Assembly (NCBI GenBank): GCA_900318405.1 | Contig: ONKP01000008.1 | Span: 1-37,699, forward strand | Source of the DNA: an uncultured Eubacteriales bacterium | GTDB taxonomy: Bacteria; Bacillota; Clostridia; Lachnospirales; Lachnospiraceae | Length of the DNA stretch: 37,699 bases | Direction of reading: 5' to 3' | Part shown: positions 9,001 through 16,660 of the stretch, piece by piece | Numbering within the stretch: position 1 is the first letter of the stretch | Layout of the letters: every line of letters starts with the position of its first letter | The notes under the pieces: model-generated | What the model saw: the letters and a program-made list of their open reading frames with translations, nothing else | Database searches by the model: none | What the model was told of the DNA's origin: nothing | Program-made: the position numbers and the translations under genes

Positions 9001-9271
9001 CCATCGTGGGCAGGATGCTGTCCGGTTTCTCCTTGATAATGAGCTGCTCAACGACTTCTACCGTCAGCGGCTCGATGTATACGCGGTCCGCGATGTCGCC
9101 ATCGGTCATGATCGTAGCCGGATTGGAATTCAGGAGAACGACTTCCACGCCCTCCTCCTTCAGAGAACGACAGCACTGTGTGCCGGCATAGTCGAACTCC
9201 GCGGCCTGTCCGATGACAATGGGGCCGGATCCAATGACAAGTACCTTTTTAATGCTGTTATCGCGCGGCAT
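6023..9271 (-). CDS. carB: Carbamoyl-phosphate synthase large subunit
   Basis: CarB makes carbamoyl phosphate from bicarbonate, ATP and ammonia delivered by CarA, for pyrimidine and arginine synthesis. The 1082 aa cover the full architecture: first ATP-grasp half (about 1-400, [28 protein letters not shown]), oligomerisation domain (about 400-550), second ATP-grasp half (about 560-935, [28 protein letters not shown]) and the MGS-like allosteric domain (about 940-1082). The start ATG overlaps the carA stop in TAATG, with GGGAGG 9 nt upstream. It forms an operon with carA and runs straight into uppP. No truncation or missing motif is seen. Confidence 0.98.
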   Translation of the reverse strand: [1082 protein letters not shown]

Positions 9272-10440
9272 TACTGATCGCCTCCCATCATACGGATGAA
9301 TTTATCAAACAGGTAGGCCGAATCCTGCGGTCCTGGGCAGGCTTCCGGGTGGAACTGCGTGGTAAATATTTTCTTGCCCTTATACTTCAGTCCTTCATTC
9401 GTCCCGTCGTTCACGTTGACGTAGGCCGGCTCCGCGACTTCCGGATCAATGGCATCGACCACGTAGCCGTGGTTCTGCGACGTGATGTAGACGCGGCCGG
9501 TCTCCAGATCCTTGACGGGATGATTGCCGCCGCGGTGGCCATACTTCATTTTTTTCGTGGTTGCGCCCGTGGCAAGAGCCATCAGCTGATGTCCCATGCA
9601 GATCGCGTAGATCGGCACATCGGAATCATACAGTTTCTTCACCTCGCGTATCTCATTCGGACAGTCGGCGGGATCTCCCGGGCCGTTTGTGAGCATGATA
9701 CCGTCCGGGTTGTCCTTCAGAACCTCTTCTGCCTTTGTCCATGCCGGATACACCGTCACATCGCAGCCACGCTCATTGAGTGAGCGGATGATGTTGTATT
9801 TGACGCCGAAATCCATGAGAGCGACGCGGTACTTCCGTCCCGTCTTCTTTCCGACAGCCGGCTGATTCGGCTCGGCATTCTCATAGGCCGGGCTCGTGAT
9901 GCAGCCGATCTTCTCGTCGGTCGCCGGCCAGAATTCCACGTCCGTGCAGCTGACCTTTTCCACCTCGCAGCCTGTCCGGTAGGCGCGGATCTGTTCCAGA
10001 ACACCCTCCGCAGGCTTGCCGTCTTCCGTCAGACGGGACCCGTCGGTCGTGATCATGCCGTTCATCGTACCGGACTCGCGCAGGATCTTTGTCAGTGCTC
10101 GCGTATCGATACCCGTAACACCGGGCACGTTGTATCTCTTCAGGAAGTTCTGAATGGTGTCACTGCTTCGGAAATTACTGGGAAGCCTCGAAAGCTCATG
10201 AACGATATAGCCGTCCATGTACGGACGCAGGGATTCCTGATCACTGTAACAGATCCCATAGTTTCCAATCAGCGGGTAGGTCATGCAGACTGCCTGACCT
10301 GAATAGGAGGGATCCGTGAGGACCTCCTCGTATCCCGTCATGGATGTATTGAATACGATCTCGCTGATCACTTCACGTCTTGAACCTATGCTGGTTCCCG
10401 CAAAGACATGCCCATCCGCCAGTATCAGATATGCTCTCAT
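9271..10440 (-). CDS. carA: Carbamoyl-phosphate synthase small subunit
   Basis: CarA is the glutaminase subunit that hydrolyses glutamine and channels ammonia to CarB. In its 389 aa the N-terminal CPSase small-chain domain (about 1-140, FNTSMTGYEEVLTDPSYSGQ) precedes a class I glutamine amidotransferase domain with the nucleophile in AICMGHQL and the His/Glu pair in FHPEACPGP. The ATG at 10440 is chosen because GGAGGG sits 6 nt upstream and family members start MRAYLIL-like. An upstream GTG at 10485 is in frame but lies within the leader hairpin. A promoter at 10594-10622 and a hairpin at 10473-10501 suggest control of the whole car-uppP unit by attenuation. Confidence 0.97.
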   Translation of the reverse strand: MRAYLILADGHVFAGTSIGSRREVISEIVFNTSMTGYEEVLTDPSYSGQAVCMTYPLIGNYGICYSDQESLRPYMDGYIVHELSRLPSNFRSSDTIQNFLKRYNVPGVTGIDTRALTKILRESGTMNGMITTDGSRLTEDGKPAEGVLEQIRAYRTGCEVEKVSCTDVEFWPATDEKIGCITSPAYENAEPNQPAVGKKTGRKYRVALMDFGVKYNIIRSLNERGCDVTVYPAWTKAEEVLKDNPDGIMLTNGPGDPADCPNEIREVKKLYDSDVPIYAICMGHQLMALATGATTKKMKYGHRGGNHPVKDLETGRVYITSQNHGYVVDAIDPEVAEPAYVNVNDGTNEGLKYKGKKIFTTQFHPEACPGPQDSAYLFDKFIRMMGGDQ

Positions 10441-10472
10441 CTCACGCCCTCCTCCGGAATACCATAAATAAA

Positions 10473-10501
10473 GCCACGGGAACACCTTCAGTGTCCGTGG
10501 C
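10473..10501 (-). promoter_or_regulatory. Leader hairpin of carA, probable transcription attenuator
   Basis: On the minus strand GCCACGG/CCGTGGC plus an inner ACAC/GTGT form a long stem with loop TGAAG. The U-rich run TTTATTTAT follows directly. It lies 32 bp before the carA start codon and within the transcribed leader, where a terminator can only serve as an attenuator. I could not identify an antiterminator partner or a PyrR binding consensus. Confidence 0.6.
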
Positions 10502-10593
10502 TGTGTACTCTCTGTCTGTAAATCCCGTCGAACTCAACATTATCCGTCCTTTTTCTACAGGTTGTCTCAATGCTGCGTCAGAATATCTATAAT

Positions 10594-10622
10594 TTTGTAC
10601 CATGTTTTCATGGGTGTGTCAA
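10594..10622 (-). promoter_or_regulatory. Promoter of the carAB-uppP unit
   Basis: Minus-strand TTGACA (10617-10622), 17-bp spacer, then TACAAA (10594-10599) with an extended -10 TG at the proper place (TGGTACAAA). The predicted leader is about 145 nt. Divergent metF starts about 120 bp away on the other side. Confidence 0.75.
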
Positions 10623-10645
10623 GAGCCAGGAAGTCCGCTCATGTC

Positions 10646-10674
10646 TTGCGACGAACTGTAATTTACGTTATATT
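10646..10674 (+). promoter_or_regulatory. Probable metF promoter
   Basis: TTGCGA (10646-10651) and TATATT (10669-10674) with a 17-bp spacer. The region between carA and metF (10441-10745) thus holds the carA leader, two divergent promoters and the metF leader. No SAM or cobalamin riboswitch pattern was recognised there. Confidence 0.6.
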
Positions 10675-10745
10675 AGGTACAGTTTGAAAAGGAGGCAGGC
10701 GCTGCGGACCGGCATCTGAGCATGGGCATGCGCCGTGTATATATT

Positions 10746-11627
10746 ATGAAGATCAGTGAAATTCTGAAGACCAAACAGGTGACCATCTCTTTTGAATGCT
10801 TTCCACCGAAAACCCAGGCCAAATACGCTTCGGTCGAGGCAGCCACGGAAAAGGTGGCGGCACTGCATCCTGATTTTCTCAGCGTTACCTATGGTGCCGG
10901 CGGCGGCACAAGCGAGTATACCCTGAATATCGCTGCCAATATCCGGAACAAATATGGCGTCGATGTTCTCCCGCATCTGACCTGTGTTTCTTCAACGAAG
11001 GAAAAGGTTCACGAGATGATCCGCAAGTACAAGGAGGGCGGCTTTGAAAATATCATGGCTCTCCGCGGCGATATTCCCGAGGGCGGTTCTCCGGTACATG
11101 ATTATCGCTATGCCTCTGAACTGATCTATGACATCCGTGAGCACGGCGGCGATTTCTGCATCGGCGGTGCCTGCTATCCCGAGGGTCACGTGGAATGTGC
11201 GCACAAGGATGAGGATATCCGCCACCTGAAAGAAAAAGTGGATGCCGGCTGCGACTTTCTGACGACGCAGATGTTTTTTGACAACAGCATCTATTACAAT
11301 TTCCTGTACCGCATCCGCGAAGCCGGTATCACGGTGCCTGTTCTCGCCGGCATCATGCCGATCACGAATCCCAAACAGGTTGGTAATGCCGTGAAACTGT
11401 CCGGCACTATTATGCCCGCCCGCTTTATCTCCATGGTTGACCGTTTCGGCGACAATCCGGAAGCTATGAAGCAGGCCGGCGTCATCTATGCCTGCGAGCA
11501 GATCCTCGATCTCATATCGAACGACTGCACGCATATCCACGTGTATACGATGAACAAGCCGGATGTGGCAAAAATGATTCTGGACAGCCTCTCGTACATC
11601 CTCGGCCGGGAGACCGCCGGTGTCTGA
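10746..11627 (+). CDS. metF: Methylenetetrahydrofolate reductase (MetF)
   Basis: This flavoenzyme reduces 5,10-methylene-THF to 5-methyl-THF, the methyl donor for MetH. The TIM-barrel landmarks are ISFECFPPKTQ (catalytic Glu near residue 16), SVTYGAGGGTSEYTL, LRGDIPEGG (flavin/folate Asp) and TTQMFFDNSIYYNF. The length is 293 aa, as expected. ATG at 10746 is chosen because family members begin MKISEIL. An in-frame ATG at 10722 exists, and neither has a close Shine-Dalgarno; a GGAGG lies at 10691-10695, too far from both, so the start is uncertain. The two genes downstream complete the methionine cycle. Confidence 0.95.
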   Translation: MKISEILKTKQVTISFECFPPKTQAKYASVEAATEKVAALHPDFLSVTYGAGGGTSEYTLNIAANIRNKYGVDVLPHLTCVSSTKEKVHEMIRKYKEGGFENIMALRGDIPEGGSPVHDYRYASELIYDIREHGGDFCIGGACYPEGHVECAHKDEDIRHLKEKVDAGCDFLTTQMFFDNSIYYNFLYRIREAGITVPVLAGIMPITNPKQVGNAVKLSGTIMPARFISMVDRFGDNPEAMKQAGVIYACEQILDLISNDCTHIHVYTMNKPDVAKMILDSLSYILGRETAGV

Positions 11628-11687
11628 GCTATAACCTGACAGTCATTCCCGGTTGTGCAGACAACTGATCTTTCTTATGCACTGCTG

Positions 11688-11693
11688 TATAAT
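11688..11693 (+). promoter_or_regulatory. Possible -10 element before the MetH-activation gene
   Basis: A perfect TATAAT lies 29 bp before the next start codon, but no acceptable -35 sequence is found 16-18 bp upstream. The gene could equally be read through from metF, since only a weak hairpin (GTTGT/ACAAC) separates them. Confidence 0.35.
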
Positions 11694-11721
11694 GGAAAAT
11701 ACGCATTAGAAAAGGAATATC

Positions 11722-12369
11722 ATGCTCGGCTTTAACAGAAATGAAATGCTCCGCTATCTCGGCTTCCGCAACGGTGCGCTGCCTGATGCGGAAATGCAGC
11801 AGAATATTGACCGGCTGACGGATGAACTGCAGCGGGTCATCGCACCGAAAAGCGTTGCAGAGACATATGATGTCACCGTGACCGAGAGCACCGTATCATT
11901 CGCCGGTCTGACCATACCCAGCCGCGATCTCGCAAAGAATCTGAAGGGCTGTGTCCGCGTCTGCCTCTTTGCCGCCACGCTCGGGGTTGGCCCCGACCGC
12001 CTGATTGCACGGTCCCAGGTGAGAAAAATGAGCGATGCCCTGATCTGTCAGGCCGCATCTGCTGCCATGATCGAGGCCTACTGCAATGAGATTGATAACG
12101 GCGTCGGCGCTGAAGCCGCGAAAGAAGGGCTGTACACCCGGCCCCGCTTCTCTCCCGGATACGGAGACTGTCCGATCGAGGTGCAGACAGACTTCACGCG
12201 GATTCTCAACACGCCCAAAAAAATCGGCCTGACGCTGACGGATTCTCTGATGATGATGCCTTCCAAATCGGTGACGGCTGTCATAGGCATTACGCCTGTC
12301 CCCACGCATCATCACGCCGGTGGCTGCGCGACCTGCACAGTTAAGGGCTGTGCCTTTCGCGAGGGATAA
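11722..12369 (+). CDS. Stand-alone MetH reactivation-domain protein
   Basis: The 215-aa protein resembles the C-terminal AdoMet-binding activation domain of cobalamin-dependent methionine synthase. That domain supplies a methyl group to rescue oxidised cob(II)alamin. The key block RPRFSPGYGDCPIEVQ (about 140-155) corresponds to the SAM-binding R-x-x-x-G-Y motif, followed by NTPKKIGLTLTDSLMMMPSKSV. The C terminus is Cys/His-rich (HHHAGGCATCTVKGC), which could bind a metal. The start ATG has AAGGA 7 nt upstream. The following gene is a MetH that ends without this domain, so the two should work as one split enzyme, as described for Thermotoga. Physical interaction is inferred from context. Confidence 0.9.
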   Translation: MLGFNRNEMLRYLGFRNGALPDAEMQQNIDRLTDELQRVIAPKSVAETYDVTVTESTVSFAGLTIPSRDLAKNLKGCVRVCLFAATLGVGPDRLIARSQVRKMSDALICQAASAAMIEAYCNEIDNGVGAEAAKEGLYTRPRFSPGYGDCPIEVQTDFTRILNTPKKIGLTLTDSLMMMPSKSVTAVIGITPVPTHHHAGGCATCTVKGCAFREG

Positions 12370-12408
12370 ATAGTCACATAACATCTGCTGCTTATGAATG
12401 GAGATCTT

Positions 12409-14910
12409 ATGAGCTGTAAAATACCGATTGACAGAAAAAGAATGATTTTCGACGGCGGCACCGGCACGCTGCTCCAGGCCATGGGGCTGAAACCGGGTGA
12501 GCTTCCGGAGCTGTGGAATCTGGAACATCCGGACAGGATCGTCGCGCTTCACAGAGGTTATCTGGATGCCGGCTGTGACATTATTACAACCAACACCTTC
12601 GGTGCCAATGCCCTCAAGCTGGGTGACCGCACGGAGGAGGTTGTCCACGCCGCTGTGCGCAATGCCCGTCAGGCGCGGAAAGAATCCGGCCGTCAGGACG
12701 CATTTATCGCACTGGATATGGGTCCCACAGGAAAGCTTCTTGAGCCGCTCGGCGATCTTCCCTTCGAAGAGGCGATCCGCGTCTATGCAGAAGTCGTCCG
12801 CGCCGGTGTCGAAGAGGGCGCAGACCTCGTTCTGATTGAAACCATGACGGACTCCCTTGAGACGAAGGCCGCCGTTCTCGCGGCAAAGGAAAACTCCGAT
12901 CTTCCCGTCTTCGTCACCATGACCTTCGACGAGACAGAAAAAATGATGACCGGTGGAACACCGGAATCCATGACCGCGATGCTCGAAGGTCTCGGCGTCG
13001 ACGCGCTGGGCGTCAACTGCAGTCTCGGACCGGACCGCATGCTGAATATCGCCAGACGTTTTCTCGCAGCCTCTTCTCTGCCTGTCATCGTCAATCCGAA
13101 TGCCGGCCTTCCGAAGGCTGACAGCGAGGGCAATACCTATTACGACATCGGCCCCGAAGAATTTGCTGCCGGAATGCGTGACATTGCAGGACTCGGCGTA
13201 CAGGGCGTCGGCGGATGCTGCGGCACAACACCGGAATACATCCGGCAGATCATTTCTGCTGTCAGAGACCTGCCGTACCAGCCACCGGTCAAAAAGAACA
13301 TAACCGTGGTCTCCTCCTTCGCCAGAACCGTCGATTTCGGCAAGCGTCCTGTCATCATCGGCGAGCGGATCAACCCCACCGGCAGAAAAAAAATGAAAGA
13401 GGCCCTGCACAACCATGATTTGGAGTACATTCTCTCCCTCGCACTCGAGGAGGAGGACGGCGGTGCTGATGTACTCGACGTCAACACCGGTCTTCCGGAC
13501 ATTGACGAGCCGTCCACGCTGGAGACCGTCGTGAAAAAGCTGCAGGCGGTGACGGCACTTCCGCTCGAGATCGACACCTCCGACAGAGATGCCATGGAAC
13601 GCGCGCTCCGCTGCTATAACGGAAAACCGATGATCAACTCGGTCAACGGCGCCGCAGAAAGCATTCAGAAGGTCTTTCCTCTGGTGAAAAAATACGGCGG
13701 TGTCGTCGTCGCCCTGCTTCTGGATGAAAAGGGCATCCCGGAAGATGCTGACGGACGTATCGCCATTGCGAAGCATATCTACGAGGAAGCAGACGCCTAT
13801 GGCATCCCGAGAAAAGACATTATTTTTGATGCGCTCTCACTGACCATTTCCTCCAACGCCGCTTCTGCGCTCACCACGCTGGAAACCGTGCGCAGGATCC
13901 GTGATGAGCTCGGCGGCCGGTCGATCCTCGGTGTCTCCAATATTTCCTTCGGTCTGCCGAGGCGGGAACTCATCAACAGCTTCTTCTTTACTATGGCGCT
14001 GCAGAACGGACTTTCCGCGGGCATTATCAATCCGAACAACGAGGCCATGATGAATGCCTACCGCACGTACCTCGTCCTCGCAGGCCTGGATCCGCAGTGC
14101 TCAGATTTCATCAAGCACTATGCTGGAACAAAAGCCGCTGTATCGGTTCCATCTGCAGCAGGGAATACGGGGTCAGCCAACGCCGGCGGATCTGTCTCTG
14201 CCGGAACCACCGGTGGATCTGCCTCTGCAGGCCAGGCGTCCGGAACCGCATCAGCACCGGGCGGTGCCAGTGCCTCCGACAGTCTCGGCAGCTGCATCGA
14301 ACGCGGACTGGATACCAAGGCTATAAAGATCGTCAGCGCGGAACTCGCCGAAGGCAGAGATCCGATGGATATCATCAACGATGAACTGATTCCCGCGCTG
14401 GACCGCGTCGGCAATAACTACGAGAAAGGCATCATCTACCTTCCGCAGCTCCTGACCTCTTCTGAGGCTGCTACCGCCGCCTTCGGAGAGCTCAAGAAGC
14501 ACATGACAGGCGACGATGCCGGCAAAGCGGCAGGCGACAGGGTGATTCTTGCAACGGTCAGGGGAGACATCCATGATATCGGCAAAAACATCGTCAAGGT
14601 GCTGCTGGAAAATTACGGCTATGATGTGATCGACCTCGGCCGTGATGTACCGCCCGAGAAGATCGTCGACACAGCTGTCCGCGAAGACATCCGTCTTGTC
14701 GGTCTCTCAGCTCTGATGACCACGACCGTGCGCAGTATGCAGGACACGATCGAACTTCTCCGCGAGAAAAAGCCCGATGCGAAGGTCGTCGTAGGCGGTG
14801 CTGTCATGAACCAGGAATATGCAGATCAGATCGGCGCAGACTTCTACGCCAGAGACGCCATGGCGACGGTGCGGACGGCAGACAGCGTCTTCGGCCACAG
14901 CAAACAGTAA
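12409..14910 (+). CDS. metH: Cobalamin-dependent methionine synthase, without activation domain
   Basis: MetH transfers the methyl of 5-methyl-THF to homocysteine through cobalamin. In the 833 aa the order is: homocysteine-binding barrel (about 1-295; zinc Cys in GVNCSLGP and GGCCGTTPEYI), pterin-binding barrel (about 305-565; PVIIGERINPTGRKKM), a Ser/Gly/Ala-rich linker (about 577-623), the cobalamin cap domain (about 624-705) and the B12 Rossmann domain with GDIHDIGKNI, whose His is the lower axial cobalt ligand. The protein stops after that domain. E. coli MetH is about 1227 aa; the missing part is encoded by the preceding gene. ATG at 12409 has GGAG 5 nt upstream and is preferred over 12394. 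A terminator follows at 14935-14973. Confidence 0.96.
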   Translation: MSCKIPIDRKRMIFDGGTGTLLQAMGLKPGELPELWNLEHPDRIVALHRGYLDAGCDIITTNTFGANALKLGDRTEEVVHAAVRNARQARKESGRQDAFIALDMGPTGKLLEPLGDLPFEEAIRVYAEVVRAGVEEGADLVLIETMTDSLETKAAVLAAKENSDLPVFVTMTFDETEKMMTGGTPESMTAMLEGLGVDALGVNCSLGPDRMLNIARRFLAASSLPVIVNPNAGLPKADSEGNTYYDIGPEEFAAGMRDIAGLGVQGVGGCCGTTPEYIRQIISAVRDLPYQPPVKKNITVVSSFARTVDFGKRPVIIGERINPTGRKKMKEALHNHDLEYILSLALEEEDGGADVLDVNTGLPDIDEPSTLETVVKKLQAVTALPLEIDTSDRDAMERALRCYNGKPMINSVNGAAESIQKVFPLVKKYGGVVVALLLDEKGIPEDADGRIAIAKHIYEEADAYGIPRKDIIFDALSLTISSNAASALTTLETVRRIRDELGGRSILGVSNISFGLPRRELINSFFFTMALQNGLSAGIINPNNEAMMNAYRTYLVLAGLDPQCSDFIKHYAGTKAAVSVPSAAGNTGSANAGGSVSAGTTGGSASAGQASGTASAPGGASASDSLGSCIERGLDTKAIKIVSAELAEGRDPMDIINDELIPALDRVGNNYEKGIIYLPQLLTSSEAATAAFGELKKHMTGDDAGKAAGDRVILATVRGDIHDIGKNIVKVLLENYGYDVIDLGRDVPPEKIVDTAVREDIRLVGLSALMTTTVRSMQDTIELLREKKPDAKVVVGGAVMNQEYADQIGADFYARDAMATVRTADSVFGHSKQ

Positions 14911-14932
14911 GTAAGAGCGCAAAATTGTCTTT

Positions 14933-15286
14933 TCATGGCTTCTGGTTCTTGCGATTCACAAACCAGAAGCCATTTTCTTCGTAATACAGCTCTACTTTCT
15001 GTCCGAGTATACGGCATACATAACGGATGCCCGCTCCTCCCGCCTTCAGGCTGGCGCACCGGTCCACCCGGAGAATCCTGTCGATATTGTATGCACGGCC
15101 GTCCTCCCAGATCAGGCGCAGCGGCTTCATCCTCCCGTCAGAAGAAAAATCTGCGATCACCTCGACATAAGCCTTGTAAGGGCTGACTGACAGCGTTTCC
15201 TGCACGTTTTCCGCTACCGGCGCATCGCTCCGCACCTCCGGACGGTCCGAACGGCCGGAATCGTGGTGATAATCATAGACACCCAT
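14933..15286 (-). CDS. Conserved small protein downstream of the Y-family polymerase
   Basis: Function not recognised. This soluble, 117-aa protein has a disordered polar N terminus (about 1-30) and a compact beta-rich region (about 37-117), with KAYVEVIADFSSDGRMKPL, IRYVCRILGQ and LYYEENGFWFVNRK. It lacks membrane segments or enzyme motifs. It follows the polymerase gene by 66 bp on the same strand, with GGGTG 8 nt before its ATG. A small beta-domain partner next to a DinB-type gene recalls known arrangements in other phyla, but homology is not established. Its last codons form the stem of the metH terminator on the opposite strand. Confidence 0.7.
   Translation of the reverse strand: MGVYDYHHDSGRSDRPEVRSDAPVAENVQETLSVSPYKAYVEVIADFSSDGRMKPLRLIWEDGRAYNIDRILRVDRCASLKAGGAGIRYVCRILGQKVELYYEENGFWFVNRKNQKP
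14935..14973 (+). terminator. Strong metH terminator inside the convergent gene
   Basis: A perfect 13-bp stem (ATGGCTTCTGGTT with AACCAGAAGCCAT), 13-nt loop, then TTTTCTTC on the plus strand. It starts 25 bp after the metH stop and lies within the coding end of the minus-strand 117-aa gene, whose final residues NQKP and stop are spelled by the stem. On the minus strand no T-run follows, so it should act for metH only. Confidence 0.9.
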
Positions 15287-15352
15287 TCATTTTTCACCCG
15301 CTTTCTCCGACAAGATAACAGTTTGCTCAAACCGGTGGGGCTCTGTGTTTGC

Positions 15353-16660
15353 TTAAAGCAGAACGGCTTCACATCCCGTCCGGTTCCCGTTCTCGAAATA
15401 CGAATGCGGATGAATCATGTGATCCTCTGCCGTCGCGTTCAGGGAAGACAGATATTTATCCTCATGCATGATGCCCCGCTGAACAGCATCATATCCGTAC
15501 CGGCTGCGGATCTGCGTCACCATCCGGTCCGCCCGCATCAGCCTCTCCCGGTACTGTTCATTCACAAACAGGCTCAGCTGCCGGGTCTGATGCTCCGGTT
15601 TCAGGTCTCCGACGCTGACCCCGATGCTCCGGATTGGCCTCTCCCACCGGTACATGTTCTGAAAAATATCAAAGGCTGCTGCTTCGATCTCCCCGGAGAT
15701 GTTCGTCGGCGCGGATATTTTTTTCTGCTGATGAAAGCCCCACAGTTCATTGTCCCGGACGTACACAGAGATCACCTGTCCTTCAAAGTGATTCTCCCGC
15801 AGACGCTCTGACACGCTCTCGGACAGAAGATAAAGAACCAGCCGCACATCCTCATTGTTCACGAGGTCCCTCGGTGTCGTGGTGCTGTTGCCAATGCTTT
15901 TGACCGGCGCCTCAATGCCGACATCATTGACCGGCGTCCGATCCTCTCCTCTGGCAAATACGGACAGCATCAGCCCGACTTTTCCAAACCAGTTCTGCAG
16001 ATAACGGGGATCTTCCTCCGCGAGCTGTCCGATCGTGTGAATGCCGTACTGGGCCAGCTTTCGGTCCGTCCTTCTCCCGACATACAGAAGATCCGACACC
16101 GGAAGCGGAAAAATGAGCTGCCTGTAATTTTCGCGGTCAAAAACCGTGATAGCATCCGGCTTCTTATAGTCGCTGCCGAGTTTCGCGTAGATCTTGTTCC
16201 AGGAGACGCCGATGCTGACCGTGATGCCGAGTTCCTTCCGGATCCTGCCGCTGATCTCCCGGGCAATCCGATATCCGTTTTCGATCGTCTTCGTCCCGTC
16301 ACCCAGAATTCCGCAGCTGTCCGTCAGGTCGATCCAGCACTCGTCGAGGCCGAAGCTCTCCACCTGTTCGGAATACTCCCGGTAGATCGCGCGCGCCATC
16401 CGCGAGAATCGGATATAGAGATACATCCTCGGCGGCACAAAGATCAGGTCCGGGCAGCACTGCCTGGCCTGCCAGAGCGCCATACCTGTCTTCACACCCT
16501 GCCGCTTGGCGATATAGTTCGCCGTGAGGACAATGCCGTGCCGTTCCTCCGGGTCGCCGCCCACTGCGAGCGGCTTTCCATCGTATTCCGGATGATACAG
16601 CATCTCCACCGATGCATAGAAACAGTTGCAGTCCACATGCAGAATGATCCGATCCGACAT
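15353..16660 (-). CDS. dinB: Y-family DNA polymerase (DinB/Pol IV type)
   Basis: This translesion polymerase has 435 aa. The palm active site is seen in LHVDCNCFYASVEM (first catalytic Asp at about residue 9) and in SFGLDECWIDLTD (Asp-Glu pair near 105). SIGVSWNKIYAKLGSDYKKPD matches the conserved SIG-S-NK-LAK-AS--KP block, followed by helix-hairpin-helix and little-finger regions (SIGNSTTTPRDL). The site Cys in DCNCF and the ECWIDL variant differ from E. coli DinB but are common in Clostridia. ATG at 16660 is chosen for the GGAGG 8 nt upstream; the open frame extends to 16705. No beta-clamp motif was confidently seen and no SOS box was found upstream. Confidence 0.93.
   Translation of the reverse strand: MSDRIILHVDCNCFYASVEMLYHPEYDGKPLAVGGDPEERHGIVLTANYIAKRQGVKTGMALWQARQCCPDLIFVPPRMYLYIRFSRMARAIYREYSEQVESFGLDECWIDLTDSCGILGDGTKTIENGYRIAREISGRIRKELGITVSIGVSWNKIYAKLGSDYKKPDAITVFDRENYRQLIFPLPVSDLLYVGRRTDRKLAQYGIHTIGQLAEEDPRYLQNWFGKVGLMLSVFARGEDRTPVNDVGIEAPVKSIGNSTTTPRDLVNNEDVRLVLYLLSESVSERLRENHFEGQVISVYVRDNELWGFHQQKKISAPTNISGEIEAAAFDIFQNMYRWERPIRSIGVSVGDLKPEHQTRQLSLFVNEQYRERLMRADRMVTQIRSRYGYDAVQRGIMHEDKYLSSLNATAEDHMIHPHSYFENGNRTGCEAVLL

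Noticed and set aside
10502-10590. PyrR binding site in the carA leader
   Set aside because: No convincing match to the known conserved anti-antiterminator loop; only the terminator-like hairpin can be supported.
10675-10745. Possible SAM or cobalamin riboswitch before metF
   Set aside because: The leader is too short and lacks the conserved cores of these riboswitches.
11896-13776. 626-codon open frame antisense to metH
   Set aside because: Opposite strand has clear, full-length MetH and activation-domain motifs; no ribosome binding site or recognisable protein here.
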